A stretch of DNA of 64,000 nt from Plectrocnemia conspersa (Eukaryota; Arthropoda; Insecta; Trichoptera; Polycentropodidae): contig VTFK01000517.1 of NCBI GenBank assembly GCA_009617715.1, positions 124,001-188,000 of the forward strand, given 5' to 3'. Of this stretch, positions 36,600-50,100 are shown one piece after another; positions within the stretch are counted from its first letter, which is position 1, and every line of letters begins with the position of its first letter. Under the pieces are notes generated by a model, which saw nothing but the letters and a program-made list of their open reading frames with translations, made no database searches and was not told the origin of the DNA. The position numbers were made by a program, and so were the translations under genes.

Positions 36600-38765
36600 T
36601 ATTATATGTTTGATATGGATTTTACCTACATCTCTATATTTAATACATATTTATTTATGTATAATATTATATATACCGTTTTAATAAATATGTAATTTAA
36701 ATAAATAAAATCGTATTTTTATTTTTCTCAAATTAAAATGAAATTTTTCAAGTTCATAATGCATATAAAAATTAGGCACAAACGCTAATATGTTTTTATC
36801 ATTACCTACTATTTTCTTTAAATAAATTTCTAGAAATTAACTTGATAAGTGAAATTAAACAGAATAAAAAGTCACCCTAGCATACTAGTAAGTAATCTGT
36901 TGAAAAATGTTATAACTAAACGTGTAAATATGTTAAAATGATTATTATCAGCAAAATTATGCCAACTAAAAAAAGGACTACCAATTAACCTATAATAAAA
37001 TATTATATTAGGATAGATTAAAATACTTTATTTTGGCTTAGCCATACTATAATTTTATGATATTTTTATTTTTTCAAAGTAAATATTTATGATATAATAA
37101 TTGCTTATTGTCCAAATATAATATGGAATTTTAATAATAAAAAGAGATTTTTTATAAATAATATCTAGCTGGTAACTGTTATTTATACAGTAGTAGTTCT
37201 CCATAGTTTTTAAAAATAACTCATTATCACATAAATATTTTTTTAATGTAAATATAATTTGGTTAAAATAATTGGGTTTTCTCAGTGATTTATTTTATGA
37301 GGTCCTTATTTTTGAAAGTTCTAAGTATTTTAATTGTATGTATATGTATTTGCGGTGCAATAGTGTCCATCTTAATATTTTGAAAAATAAATTTTAATGA
37401 TTAAATTGTAGTTTAATAAAAAAAACTGTATAGTTGCAGTTTTTTTTTAAATAATTCTGGTGTAATTTATTTGGTCATAAATAGTGTCAAATATACAAAT
37501 ATTGTATTAAAGTATATAAAAATCAATTGTTTATATTGTTATGTCCTGGATGTTTGATATAAAAAGGACCATATTTATCATTTTTTTACATTCGTATATG
37601 TACATAATATATGCTAGCTTTAATCGTTGTCAACTACGATAGTGGTTATCAAATATTATTTATTTACAATAAGTATTTCAGTCATGTAATAACCACAGAT
37701 AAATACTTGGTTAGAAACAGTCCCATTTAAAAATACTGATTATTCGTTGTTATAAAAACAACTATGTAAAATTTGCTTGTTTACATAATTTTTTATGTTA
37801 CAATCTACAATATAAAAAGTATTTACAATAAAAAAAAAATTAATATTTAGTATTATCGATTTTATTGCATTTTAACGCAGTTGTAGGTTACAATTTAATC
37901 ACTAAAACATCTAAAAATAAAAAATATATTTACGTGATAATTTTGAGGCAATCTTCAAAATTATATCCTTTGGGCTAAAAACTAAATTATTTGTTATAAG
38001 AAAATAAATTTGTATTTTCCGGATAAATTAACGTATTTTTTGTGTGCACCAGATAATTCACGTGTTTTGAAAAAATGTTTTTAAAACTTAAAAATCCAAC
38101 ATTTGTATTTTAAATTTTATCCAGTAAAGTCAGTTTTAGTACACTGCCTTAAATAGCTACAAATCGCTAACATATGATCTTAATAAAGATGAAATTGCAT
38201 CGACCTACAATTTTTTTTTTATTAAAATTTATTTTAATGAACACATTGTGATAGAAAACATATGTTTAACTTTAATATGAGTATATGTTCTACTATTTAT
38301 GCATGTGTATAATAAATTTTCTGTATGTTTATATATAATTTTTAGCTACATTTTATATGTGGGCCATTTGATATATTTATTTAAATTTAAAGTTTGCCTT
38401 TAATTCTATAAACGTTTATAAAAATAAATGTGAGAATAACATTTAAGCGTATTTTACCATTATATTTTAAAAACTTTGATAATACGTCTATAACATATCG
38501 ATAATATTTTTTATAAAACAGTAAAATAATGCTATTATTATTCGTTCACTAATCAACAGATGGCTCGATATAAAATATTTAATATAATACATTACAATAA
38601 AATATGAAATTTTAATGTTTACCACTTGTGTGTATGTATAATATGTATTTAAAATATTATATACCAACAAAAAATTCCTAAATGGTTTAATTTGATTAGG
38701 TTGTATCACTATTTGAAAACACTTGAAAGAAAAAAGAAATATAATACATTTTGTAATGTAACTAT
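36600..38765. other. AT-rich intergenic sequence
   Basis: No gene is seen. A segment near 38500-38590 (GTTCACTAATCAACAGATGG, then ATATAAAAT) recurs in diverged form at about 39635-39680, next to the small relic at 39400. These may be promoter remains of lost cluster members. Confidence 0.4.
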
Positions 38766-38859
38766 TTAAATTAAGAGACCCAACAGATTACCCCAATGCG
38801 TCACAAAACGCAGTATTATTAAAATACACAAAAAATGTAAGACAAGTAAGGTAAAAATA

Positions 38860-39074
38860 TTAAAATTAAATCTTACAAACTGGATCAGTTCCTCGTAGCT
38901 GACATTAAACAGATCCATGTGCAATGCCAGCGAAGTTTGGAGCCGTATGGCGACAGCCATAGGCGAGTCGGCTGGTATGAATGTTCTAGCTCTACCGGGC
39001 ATCAAACGAGGAAGCGATCGGAAACATAAGAGTCGCTGGCGCCTATGCAAAGAGCCGTAGTCTGTTGACCCCTG
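38860..39074 (-). mobile_element. hAT-like fragment with one terminal end
   Basis: Reading the minus strand from 39074, CAGGGGTCAACAGACTACGG is a hAT-type end directly preceded by ATCTAGGG. The adjoining sequence is much richer in GC than its surroundings and contains an open frame through LHRRQRLLCFRSLPRLM that is not recognisable as transposase. The other end is not seen. A deleted relative of the same element lies at about 45650-45720. Confidence 0.45.
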
Positions 39075-39399
39075 CCCTAGATGGTCGCGATTACGTCCCG
39101 CATTATTGTGTTGTGACCAGGACGTGCACCACAATTATATTTTTAAATATTTATTATGTTTGATTTGATCTATATTACGTGTATATAAATATTTAATAAA
39201 ACTATTTTGTACAAAGGCCATATCAATAAATTAACAGATTACGTCAAGAACAAAACGCTTCAAATAAAATAGATTTTACACCGTTTCATAATCATAAATA
39301 TTATACATCAAATTTATTTTACCATAATATAACTTTTAGTATAAATATAGTTAAGACCCAAAGATGGCATTAGGGTTTTTTTGTATATATTATTTACTT

Positions 39400-39560
39400 A
39401 TACAATATAAACCTGGATGAGGGAAACAGAAAGGTTTTGTGCTTTGTTATAATAAATTGTCTCAAAGAAACCATCCAGATGGATCAATATTTTATTTAGA
39501 CCATATGCAGCGTAAGTATAGGTTATGTAATATTATAAAAAATAGAGTAATATTTTAATA
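39400..39560 (+). pseudogene. Tiny relic of a MAM-like exon
   Basis: Around 39475-39520 the sequence CATCCAGATGGATCAATATTT-TATTTAGACC corresponds to the HPNGSTSYL segment of the cluster members, followed by a possible RLC. Too little remains to define borders. Confidence 0.35.
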
Positions 39561-40095
39561 AAATATTTTGTGTTATAGAAATACGTCAATAATATTATTT
39601 TATAAGTATAATAATAAAACAATGTTATTTATGTTCGTTTACCGTTCAACAGATGTCTCGCGTCAAAATTTAATATAAAAAGTACGCTTTTTAAAGTATT
39701 TAACAAATGAATATATATATATGCTTATTATAAATTAAAAGCTAAAAGTGTCGTAATTAAATATAATAATTAATATATTAAATTAAATATTTTTTTTGTA
39801 AATATATTTTTTTAATTCTTGTAAAATTTAATGCATCATTCTTTTTAAACATGTTTTTTATTCAACTACAGAATTAGTGTCCAATCTTTTGGATTTTTTA
39901 AGCTTAATTGCTTGACAAAAACTTGACAAGAGATCTATATAGATTTAATATTAATTTTATACATTCTAACCTTAGTGGAAAGGGTGATTCAAATTACGTT
40001 CCTGAAATGTTTTTTTTAAAAAAATACACAAATTCAAAGATATATTTAGATTTTTTTTATTAGTCGAACAATAATTATGAAAAATAATATCTAAT

Positions 40096-40303
40096 TTTTT
40101 TTTTTTTTTTATTTTTTTTTTTATAAAAGTTTATTTCTTAAATAGACATAGGTAAAATAGCATACAGATATATTAAATGCACAATACTGGTTCATAACCA
40201 TTTACATTGTTTACAAATTGTTAAGTTATACAATAACATAAAAAGAATAATAAATTATACGAGAATATACTAAATTAAAGGAAAAATACATAAAACCTTT
40301 TAC

Positions 40304-40357
<54 letters not shown>

Positions 40358-41202
40358 GGAAAAGAATGAAGCAGATGAGAAAAACAAATTATACAAAATA
40401 CATAATATACAAAATAAAACACATACAAAGGTAAATAAACCTAGCCCTGTAGACCTGAAACTGATGACACTGTGATGAGCTTAACTGCATCAAAGCAATA
40501 TGTGCTTAGGCATTTTATGTTTGTATTTAAATTTAAGTTTTGCTTTGTCGTAATCACCGATTCTTGAAATTAGTGGGTTTGCGTGGTCTCGCGAGATTTT
40601 TTTATAGTATTTTTCGGTTTGATAATAACAGTATTCTTTAATGGTAGGAATTAAATGTTTGGTGTGGAGTTTTTTTAAAGGTTAGTATAAAACGGTGTAT
40701 TATAAATTATTTTTTATGGTTTTATTTTGAATTACTTGAAGTTTATTAAAATTACTATTACTCGCGTTACTCCACACTGAACAAGCGTAAGTTAAAACAG
40801 GTCTGATTAATTGTCTATAGACTAGAATTTTATTTTTTTTATTGTAAGCACTTTTTTTTCTATTAAATATTGATTTTAGAGCCGCAATGGCGCCGAGCCC
40901 TTTCGACCGGAGTTCAGTTATATGTTTATTGAATTTTAGTCTGGAGTCCAGGTGTATACCCAGATATTTAACGCTCGCTCTCCATTCAATGTTATGCCCT
41001 TGTTCACTTTTAATGGGTGCAGGCAAGGGTTGTCTACGTTTAGTGAATATTATTGCTTCTGTTTTGTCTTGATTAATTTTAATTCTCCATTTCATAAAAT
41101 ATTTTTTTAAGTTTTCAAGGGATTTTTGAAGTTTAACTGCAATAGGTTTAAGACCATAAGAACTAGTAAGGATTGCAGTGTCGTCAGCGTACATTGAGAG
41201 TG
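40096..41202 (-). mobile_element. 5'-truncated Jockey-like LINE with target-site duplication
   Basis: The minus-strand frame starts inside the reverse transcriptase core: MYADDTAIL (catalytic YADD), KWRIKINQDKTEAIIF, VKYLGIHLDSRLKF and LTYACSVWSNA, continuing after a frameshift to the C-terminal ISRDHANPLISRIGDYD. The 3' end is a poly(A) tract (poly-T on + at 40096-40123). Both sides carry AATATCTAAT (40086-40095 and 41203-41212), a 10-bp target duplication. The 177-codon open frame 40700-41233 is therefore chimeric: its first residues (MVQRWPFI) come from the host transposon. Confidence 0.88.
40310..40353. repeat. 44-base A homopolymer
   Basis: An uninterrupted A run sits in the 3' untranslated part of the LINE (poly-T in the element's sense). 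Its length is uncertain in any assembly. Confidence 0.8.
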
Positions 41203-41640
41203 AATATCTAATAAATGGCCACCTCTGAACCATTTGTAGCAGCCGATCATCTCGATGACTTTTTTGTACATTTTTGGAGGTATCTCGGATGTTGGTTTTT
41301 AGGTGTCGGGTTTGTCGGCGTAAACACGATTAGCGCAACCCCACGATAAATTCAACAGTGTTAAATCGCATACCTTAGGTGGCTAATTGACGTCATAAAA
41401 AACGTGTAATAATGCGATCTAAGAAATTTTTACGCAAAACATCGAACGTTGCACCCGATGTGTGGAAAGTTGTATTGTTTCGAAGAAACCACGCGTCTTC
41501 TACATACATACATATAGTATATATTCGACTTTGTGCCAAAAATAATTGGCTATTATTGTCCGACCTTCATCGTTTTCAAAAAAGTAAGGCTTAATGACGC
41601 CGCCTGACCACAATGTCACTTTTTGAGCATGTTATGTCTC

Positions 41641-43589
41641 TCGTGAATCACATGAAAATTTTCCTTTTATCATATATAAATTAAATATTATTTTATTATT
41701 AAATATTTACAAATTAATCTGTTAGCTCAATCCATTATAACGGGGTAAATTTGTACCTATGAGCCAATAAGACATATTATAGACATATACGTAAGTAATT
41801 AATAAATAATTTACTAAAAATTATTATGTATTTTAATTTGTAATCAATTGATGTGATAAATAAAAATAAGTCTGCTGCCGAGGTTCGAACCCGTGGCCTC
41901 TGGAATTCATTGATGATTGAAAATGTTTATACGAAATAAGAATATGTTTAAAATAAATTATATAATTTATTATAAAATGTTTTCATCTCACTCTTTCAAG
42001 TATATTTTGCACGGCGGGTATATTAAAGAGCATTTTCTGTAGAGTCACAAAAGGGCACGTGAATCTCACACCGCGTAGATAATAAGCGTACACAATGGAT
42101 ACAAGGAAAAAGGCAAAAAAGAAATAAAAGTGGCAGACGAGGAAATAAAGCCAACATTGGTATGTCGTAAAGATGTCTTGTTCTCTACGCTAGAACTGAG
42201 CTTTTCTACGCTATGCTGTTCATTGCGCTTTTATAAGTGCTACGAAGTCAACTATAAACTTCATTTATAACTTCTTTTAATAACACTAGAAATAAGCACA
42301 CACATTAACAATTAAAACGTAGCATTATATACCATACAGTAATATTCTCATTGGAAATATAAGATAACTATGTTTATACATATGTATGTAAAATACGGTA
42401 GCTTAATAACTATTTTCAGCACAATAAAAAATAATTTGTAGAATTCGTTAAAAACTTATGTTTAAAATACAAATTAATACGATTTTGGCTAAATATTTTT
42501 TTATTATAATAATGTATTTATAAGCATAATACACATGTACACTCTTGCTAATTTAAACATGTATCAAACCGAACCCAGACTAATTAAGTATAATTCAATT
42601 TAACTACGCTAATGAAATTCGACTCGTTAGCATATTCTAGATTTTGGGAGCGGTGGCTGTTTTTTATCGTTGCCATTAAAGGTTGAATCTTATACGTTAC
42701 ACCCTTCAGAAGCCATAAATTAGGTTGATGGGTCGTTGGGCTGAAATCGTGCCCAGGATATGAATGCTAGGATTTGTTGCGATAAAACAAAAAAGCTCTT
42801 AAGTCACGTTTAAACCATTTTAAATATAGCTGTGCTCCTGTTTTGTAGAGCTTTAAAGACGTTATTGAGTCATGGTACCCTTTCATTTGTCAAACGTGAC
42901 TGGTTTCCTATAAAGGTAACGTTTTTAAATATGGGCAAAATTATGATATAGAACACGTTTTTGCATTATATTTGTCTGAGAATACACGTCTTATTCTGTT
43001 GAGATTGATACTGTCCTATTTTAGATTCAAGTGCATTTCTCAGGGGCGAGAGAAATTACGTGCATTGTAACCAAGAGAGGAAGTCTCAGCTAGCGCTCTA
43101 AATTCAATGCACTCAAGAAATGAGTTGATTTACGTAAAGCAAGAATACTACTAAATCATGTAACCAAACATAAATTCAAGTCTAATGTTAAATAATTTAT
43201 AATAATTACATAAAATATAACCGAGTGTATTAAAATTGTTTTATACTGGATTTTTTCACATAAAATATCAAATATTTTTGTACTTTTAAGATGAAATTTT
43301 ATTCCACTAGTTATTTTGGAACGTGTTTTTTAATCTAATGCTAGTTGGAATTATCCATTTAAAAATGAAAATTATTTTTATATGGAGTTTATAGAACATT
43401 CCATAGTTACTATTTTAATACGTATTTATAAGCAAAATAATTTGTTTTGCTGTCTAAGTTAAGATTAATAAATTCTTGAAAGTGTCCATTTTAAAGCAAG
43501 TCACAAACATTAACCAAGGGAAGCAAAATGACTCAAAATTTACCTAATCTAATTTAAAACATTGTCACAGAGAATATTTATAGTCATTG
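41641..43589. other. Intergenic sequence, no gene seen
   Basis: The GGTTCGAACCC at 41882-41892 is a palindromic B-box-like motif, but no A box or cloverleaf was found on either strand. Between about 42630 and 43150 complexity and GC content are higher, without an open frame. Confidence 0.4.
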
Positions 43590-43760
43590 CAAAAGTCTTG
43601 CCGAAAATTGCAATCTTATAAAGTAAAAAGACAGGTCGATCAGTATTTTAATCACCCCAGCAAGCAAAGATTAACAACTGTTTTAATAATAACCCTAGAC
43701 AAACATTGTCAAAGGCTTTTTAAAAATCTATATATACGACATTTAGTTGAGTTCTTGCAT
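43590..43760 (-). mobile_element. LINE reverse-transcriptase scrap
   Basis: The minus strand reads VVYIDF-KAFDNV followed by LLLKQL, the first catalytic motif region of a LINE reverse transcriptase, with in-frame stops. The fragment is short and inactive. Confidence 0.6.
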
Positions 43761-46189
43761 ATAATTAAATATTAATAACTCTTAAAATGAGCCCGTAAAA
43801 TTAATTAACTCTGTTTTATTCAGGTTGATTTTAATTTTTCAAAGTCTTACTCCCTGTTTATCTTAATATTTGTTTCATTTATGTTCTACATATTTTACGT
43901 ACATTAAATGTTAAAAAATAGTGTAACATTTGTAGGTTATATAATATATTTTCCACGTATATAACGACCGTGTAAATTTAAAAAAAATTAAATTACTAGT
44001 CTGAAGAAAACGCAAAGAATTCGTGGTACATTTGGTTGAGGCCATTACGATAAGGTTTTGTTGGAAATTTCATACGCGAATGGTTGCCAAATGGCAGAGG
44101 TAATGAACAGTTAGTCTGGCACGGTAATGTCCCCCATATGTTTGTTGCAGGATATGTCGCAAAAATGCATTGCTAATTAACCTTTTGGTCGTGTTACACA
44201 ATATAAAATGTGCTAAAAGTTTTGTTAAAAAAATATTCTTAACGAATTTTTGATTAATTATCAGCTCGAAATGGTCTAGGTTTTTTGCAATATTTTTTCT
44301 TATTATTAACTGTATTTTACACTGTCATTTTTATTTGTTAAATACATACAACAATCTCACAAAAAATGTGAATGAAGCATAATTCCATTTTGTAAGACAA
44401 TTTTTGTAAATGTATCCAATGTGAAACGCTAAATTAATAAACATCTTTTGTATCAAATCATAAGTAACTTCATATTTTAAAACTATACATAACAACGAAG
44501 CGTGTTTATTAAAAATACCATGTTTATTTACATTCTACAAAAAAAAAAAGGCAAACGAGATATGAGATATAGCATACTTATTTTTAGTGAAATTTGGTTT
44601 TTATTAATAAATTAATTTCAATAAAAAATACAATAATATACTTTCATTTATAGTGAAAAGTGTATTTTTTTCAATGCAAACATTAAATATAATTCAAAAG
44701 TTTAACCTACATAGATACATGTCACCATTCAAGTATTAACCAGACCTAATGCTGCTTCCTAGGAACTGCTAAATATATTAGATACTGTATAGATATGTGT
44801 TAACTCTGTGTAATACGTTGCTCACTATTATTATAACATTTGTACACAAAATTCAGTTGCCTTAAAAATCATTGACATGATTTTATTGATTTATATTTTT
44901 TTATAAATACAAAAAAAGTCTCTGAATAACAAAATTTTAGGCACAGTAAATATACCAGACGTGTATTATCGATTAAATTCGTAAAGGTAGCAAACACTTG
45001 CAAATGTATATAATAATATGTATATTTTAATTGTAATAAGCATTTTTTAAGATCATCAAGATGATTAAATAGTAATAGAAATAATACGTTACTAGACCAA
45101 AAGTCCAAAATATCATACATGGAAACATTAACAGTTGTAATTTCCACAAGAGGAAAAACGGTTGGCGAACATCTAGATGGAAAATTCGCTATTGTTATCT
45201 TAACTACATTCCGTCGGGAAGAAAACTGGCGAGCGAATGAAACTGCGAAATTCTAACCATACTTTCTAATCAATTATGGACCACATCTTAAATTGCTGCG
45301 GATGCATCCGATCTACTATATGCATTTTATTAGGTTTCATGTTACGTAGTATTCCCTTGCGCTTACATTCTTAAACGTCGGTGTGAAATCGAAAGATTGC
45401 AATCTTATTCGGAGGAGAAAAAACCGCTTCCTCGGTTATTGATTTAATGAAACCGCTAGTTTTAATTTCATCATAAGATGAATATTAACTTTAAGATGTC
45501 CAATGGAATTAACATGAATGGATTTCACATTTTGTTCACGAGAAACAATATTTATTAACAAAAATATTTTAATTTTAATTAGGCTCTAACAATGCGCCAA
45601 AATGTGATATAATTACAATACACAATAAAATATAATACTTATTAATAAAAAAATCATGGAATATTAAAATTAAATGATACGAACTGGACATTAAATAGAT
45701 TAATGCACAATGACAGTGTATTAACCCCTTTAGAGCCATCGCCGTACATGTACGGCGGTCGATTTTTTATTGTTTTATGGTAATCGAGTTAGTTATATAT
45801 TTAAATATTTAACTGAGTAAATGATAAATAAAAATAATTATAAATATAAAATATTTTTTTAATTGATTTAATGTATATGATTGCAATAAAAATTATGTCG
45901 ATAAATTAAGGAGTACGAAATAAATATAAATTACATAACTATTTTATATTCATATATTAAAAAATATTGAGAGCTGCTAAAATATGTAAAAATTAGATAA
46001 AATAAACTAACGAAATTTAAAAATAGGAAAGTGTTAAAATAAATGATTAAAACATACTAATACATACTAATAAAATAATAAGAGAACTTAAATCTATTTG
46101 TAGGGAGAAGGAGTTCAATATTAATTGCTGTACAATTTTCTTACAGAAGAAAACTAAAATTTAATACTGCCGTATGTATGTAATTAAGA
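43761..46189. other. Intergenic sequence with transposon scraps and a complex block
   Basis: The stretch 45160-45480 is GC-richer and complex, without an ORF, and looks like possible regulatory DNA. The stretch 45650-45720 is a deleted relative of the hAT-like fragment at 38860. At 45721 a TTAACCCCTTTAGAGCCA end and an 18-bp palindrome resemble one end of a piggyBac-like element. Confidence 0.4.
45721..45757. mobile_element. piggyBac-like terminal sequence with 18-bp palindrome
   Basis: TTAA followed by CCCCTTTAGAGCCA matches the layout of piggyBac-family ends (TTAA target, CCCTTT start). It is followed by the perfect palindrome CGCCGTACATGTACGGCG at 45740-45757. The partner end was not identified with confidence. 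Confidence 0.4.
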
Positions 46190-46420
46190 GCAGAGGGTCC
46201 AGGTTATCCTATTAAAAAACTCCCGAAAGGCTGAAATATTTTTTTGCCAATCGGCTACTATAGGGCACAATCGCTCGAATAACCGAGTTAAATCATCCCA
46301 GCAACTATGGCTCTACAATTTTTTTCTCTAATAGCACACGACAAACCTTATTGAAGGCATTTTGAAAATAAATATATATTATACGATGTCTACTTCCATT
46401 ATCGCATCGAGAGATTTTAC
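46190..46420 (-). mobile_element. Second LINE reverse-transcriptase scrap
   Basis: The minus strand reads IVYIYFQNAFNKVCRVLLEK and later RAIVPYSSRLAKKYFSLSGVF with stops and shifts, a LINE reverse-transcriptase fragment diverged from the one at 43590. Confidence 0.55.
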
Positions 46421-46679
46421 AGGTGTTTTAGTTCTTAAGAAATTCTTAAGAATTTTGTAAGAAATTTGCTTAAGATTATCTTTACAGGTATTCCATATCT
46501 TTTCACACTGTCTAATTCCATCTAAATGACATATAAGATTTAATTAGGAAAATAAAAGTTTTTATATCATATTTTAGTGTGCAACCCTCGGAGGCAGAAC
46601 ATCCTAGATATTCGTCTGATGTTGCGTTGGTCTTAGGCAAATTATGTCCAGTCCGAATTAGGTTGCGGTTCTTTATTCA

Positions 46680-46700
46680 CCGTAACGAATTACGTTACGG
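46680..46700. repeat. Short perfect inverted repeat, CCGTAACG arms
   Basis: CCGTAACG, a 5-base spacer AATTA, then CGTTACGG. Further CCGTAA/TTACGG-like words occur nearby up to about 46770 (GCCGTTACG, AGCCGTAA, GGCCGTAAAACGG). It may be the end of an unrecognised element. The 87-codon ORF across it (46579-46842) has no known signature. Confidence 0.6.
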
Positions 46701-47127
46701 CGTCCGCGCCGTTACGTGGTCCGTCGTAGCCGTAAATGATAAACAACGGAAACTACGGGCCGTAAAACGGATACATTGCGTATCTTGCTGTGCTCGTAGC
46801 TTTTATTTTTGCTTTAAAACACACAACGAAACCCCACCGTGATATGTGAAAAAATACAAAACAACAGCATTAAATCAGGCTATGGCGAAGTCGCTATAAT
46901 CAAAATATTTATTTTAACAAAGTTTTAGTAAAGATATACATAATTTATTTAGTATAACAAACTGTTATATAATTTTAAAGTATGGATACAAAAAATTAAA
47001 AAATAATGTTAAATTTGACTATATAATATCATACAAAATAAGAGTTTTTGCTTAAAAAATAATGGATATTAAAGATATTCAGTAAGGAATATAAAAATAA
47101 AACAATACTTATTTATATATAATGTAT

Positions 47128-50100
47128 GGCAACGTCACAAATAAGCGCGGACAAATGAGCGTGTGTCAAAAGAGCGCTGCATTATAAGCGCTGCGTCATA
47201 AAAGCGCTTACCAAAGTTACGCTGTAACAAAATAGCGCGCGTCAAATGCGCAGACAGTCATATAAGCGTTTGACAAAAGAAAGCACATCATAAGAGCGCA
47301 ACAATTCTTGAAGAAAATTAAATAATATATACATAGGCGGTAAAATTAATATTTTATGTGCCAGAGCGTATTACCGATTAAAATGATTTGTCAATGAAAA
47401 CATTATTATTTATGAATTATTACGTACATACGAAAGTTAGGTTCCCCATTCCCATACGTACGATATACTTATATATTTTGTAACAAAATGAAACGCTGAT
47501 TTAAAATTTATCATTACGTTTGTTTTATAATGTTTCATTAAATTGACAAATATTAATATTATTAATTAAAAAAAATATTATTATTTATCGACTCGACTTT
47601 CAATGAATGCGTATAATAGGACAGGTAAACGGCCCCTCAGTAGTTAGATATAATTCCTACTACTATTACTATCACAGTAATAATCACACAGTTAATATCA
47701 AATTCATCGTCACTTTCTTAAACATCCATTATTATATCATCATTCGTAATTATATTGATAATTTCTAAAAATAAATCAGTATATGTATTTATAAATATTT
47801 AAAACACAGATTACTAATTCTTAGTAATTTATTAGTTCGAAAAGACTAATATTATTATTTGAGCTGCCGCTAAAAATGTCGATACCCAGATCGATAGTTG
47901 TCAATCGCTCATTTTAATAGTGCGAGCGAAATAGCTTTTTTCTAATCCTTTTATTTCATAACAGACACACAATATTAAGAAACAATTATGCAAAATTAGA
48001 GCATATATTCCCGTTTCATCCCATATCATAAAAATATAGATTCCTTTAAAGGAAAAAAATCAGTTTAAGAGGAATAATTAATAACTTAAAACTGTCAAGT
48101 AAGCGTTATGCGGTCTTAACACAGCTCGATTCGGCCATATTCCGATGAAAAATTTTACAATAAACTTACACTCGTAAATTTAAGATTATTGACTTATTTG
48201 CATAAACTTAGAATTCAATATTACTTAACTGTGTCTACCAGAAGCATTTTTAAGATTAATAAATTGAAATTGGCAAAATTAGCTCGAACACAAAGCCAAT
48301 AAATGCATTGAAAATTTTGAGTACAACGCTTGGAATACGATGTTGAGTTACTAGCACAAAGGGTTAACTATATGACCCTAAAAATTCCAAAGACATTACC
48401 TTGTCAACTGCATGATGCCTAGAATTGTAAATATCGCGCTTTCGGCGTCAATCGGCATCACTTCCCCCGCGAGGCCGGCGGGGGAAGGGACGCGTCGCAT
48501 CGCGCGGTTGCACGCCATTGAAAAACACTGGTGCAACGGTGCCTTGCATAGTAACACTAATTTGAATTATACACTGCTTAATTTTAACACATACACTAAA
48601 TTACACTATCACTTTATAATTAAAAACATCGAAACGGATATTATTATAAAAAATATGAACGAGAACACTTATTCGAGAAAAATGTAACAAAAGAATTTAT
48701 TCGGCCGTTTACGACCGTGGTTGCATAGCTACTGGTATTTTTTTTTAAATATTTCTAGATGCATCCAGACAATTCAAGGTTATGCTTCATTAAAAATAAC
48801 AAATGTCATTCACCTCTTTGTCTATTTTTAAAATATTTATCTCTAATTCGAATTATTTTAATGCAAGTTGTTTGTTTATTTTTAAATATGTATCTCTCGT
48901 TCGATTTATTTTAATGCGAGAGTGACACGAAGGTCACCTTTGTTGTTGACTTGTTGACTTTCTAAAAGTATAATGTCGATGATTTCAAGTTTTATATTAT
49001 TGAAATCTAATTAATATGTGCCAAATTAACGACATTTTCAAATGACGTTCTTTCGTTGAAAATAGTGAAAATATATACTTTTATTACATATTGATAATAT
49101 GGGGTTAGGGGGCTGAACAAAACTATATTTTGAAATTTATTTTCTTTATTTTATAAACATATTATGTATTTATTTTTTTATTGAAAATTAATTTTATTCG
49201 TCCTTCTTACAAAAGTTAGCAATAACAGCATTATATAATCAGTATATTGTCTTTCTTGAATTTGTCTAAATGTTTTTTTTTTTCGATTGATATTATTGCA
49301 AGAGCTGACATTCTATTCTTTTTTTAATATTCACATTTACAATAATTCAACATAGTTGCCTTCATTTACGGTATTATTATTTTCAGAGTGTCCTCTAAAA
49401 GAAAGTTCTTGTTTAGATAAAAGCAAATCACGTCAATTAATTTGGAAATAATATATCTGTTTGCAGTAACTTTATTATTATTTAATTCAACATTTGCCTT
49501 AAATTGAGCACTAAAGAAATCATCTATACGATTTTTCTTTACTATTTTTTTTTAATTGTATAGTAGCGCATATGTGAGGTTGAGAGCATTTGTACTTTTT
49601 ACGAGTTTCACTTAAATTGTAATAAATTAAAAAATATAGTGTTTTTGTTCCTATTTTACGAGTTTGACCTAAATTGTAATAAATTTAAAAAAACCGCATG
49701 CCCTGTTTCAAAGTTATCGAACGACACTGATATGCATATATCGCATGTATGGGTATGGGGAGCTATTCTTTCGTATGTACGTAAAAATTAATAAATAATA
49801 ATATTTTTATTGTCTAATCATTTTAATCGTCATTGCGCTCTGGCACATAAAATACTAATTTTACCGCCTATATCTCGTGAATTTTAATTCTTAGTAAATT
49901 TCTCACAATTACTTCTATTTTGTATACATAATTCCTAAAATATTCATTACTTGATATATATCAAGTTGTTTTTGCGCTCTTATGACGTGCTCTCTTTTTT
50001 TAAGCGGTCATATGACTCTCTGCGCATTTGACGTACGCTATTTTGTAATAGCGCTACTTTGGTAAACGCTCTTATTACGCAGCGCTTATATGACGGCGCT

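Larger units (their letters stand above)
39975..41640 (-). mobile_element. Decayed DDE transposon, split by a LINE insertion
   Basis: The minus strand at 41640-41213 reads as transposase scraps with stops and shifts: VTLWSGGVIKPYFFENDEGRT, HTSGATFDVLRKNF, a WPP segment, RVYADKP and MYKKVIEMI. These fit the insect Tc1/mariner-superfamily type whose product contains a VIGPYFFEN-like core. The remaining 3' part (about 40095-39980) ends with AACGTAATTTGAATCACCCT, typical of such element ends. The interval 40096-41202 is a later LINE insertion. The 5' end was not found. Confidence 0.7.

Noticed and set aside
40887..41072. Plus-strand ORF inside the LINE
   Set aside because: It is the antisense of the reverse transcriptase reading frame and has no own signature.
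41882..41892. GGTTCGAACCC, possible tRNA or SINE B box
   Set aside because: The motif is palindromic and no A box, cloverleaf or RNA polymerase III terminator layout was found on either strand. Too weak to call.
46579..46842. ORF of 87 codons
   Set aside because: It spans an inverted repeat region and has no family signature; probably chance.
48412..48687. ORF of 91 codons inside the foldback element
   Set aside because: The first third is a product of the GC-rich hairpin, the rest is Asn/Ile/Lys-rich. No transposase motif is seen.
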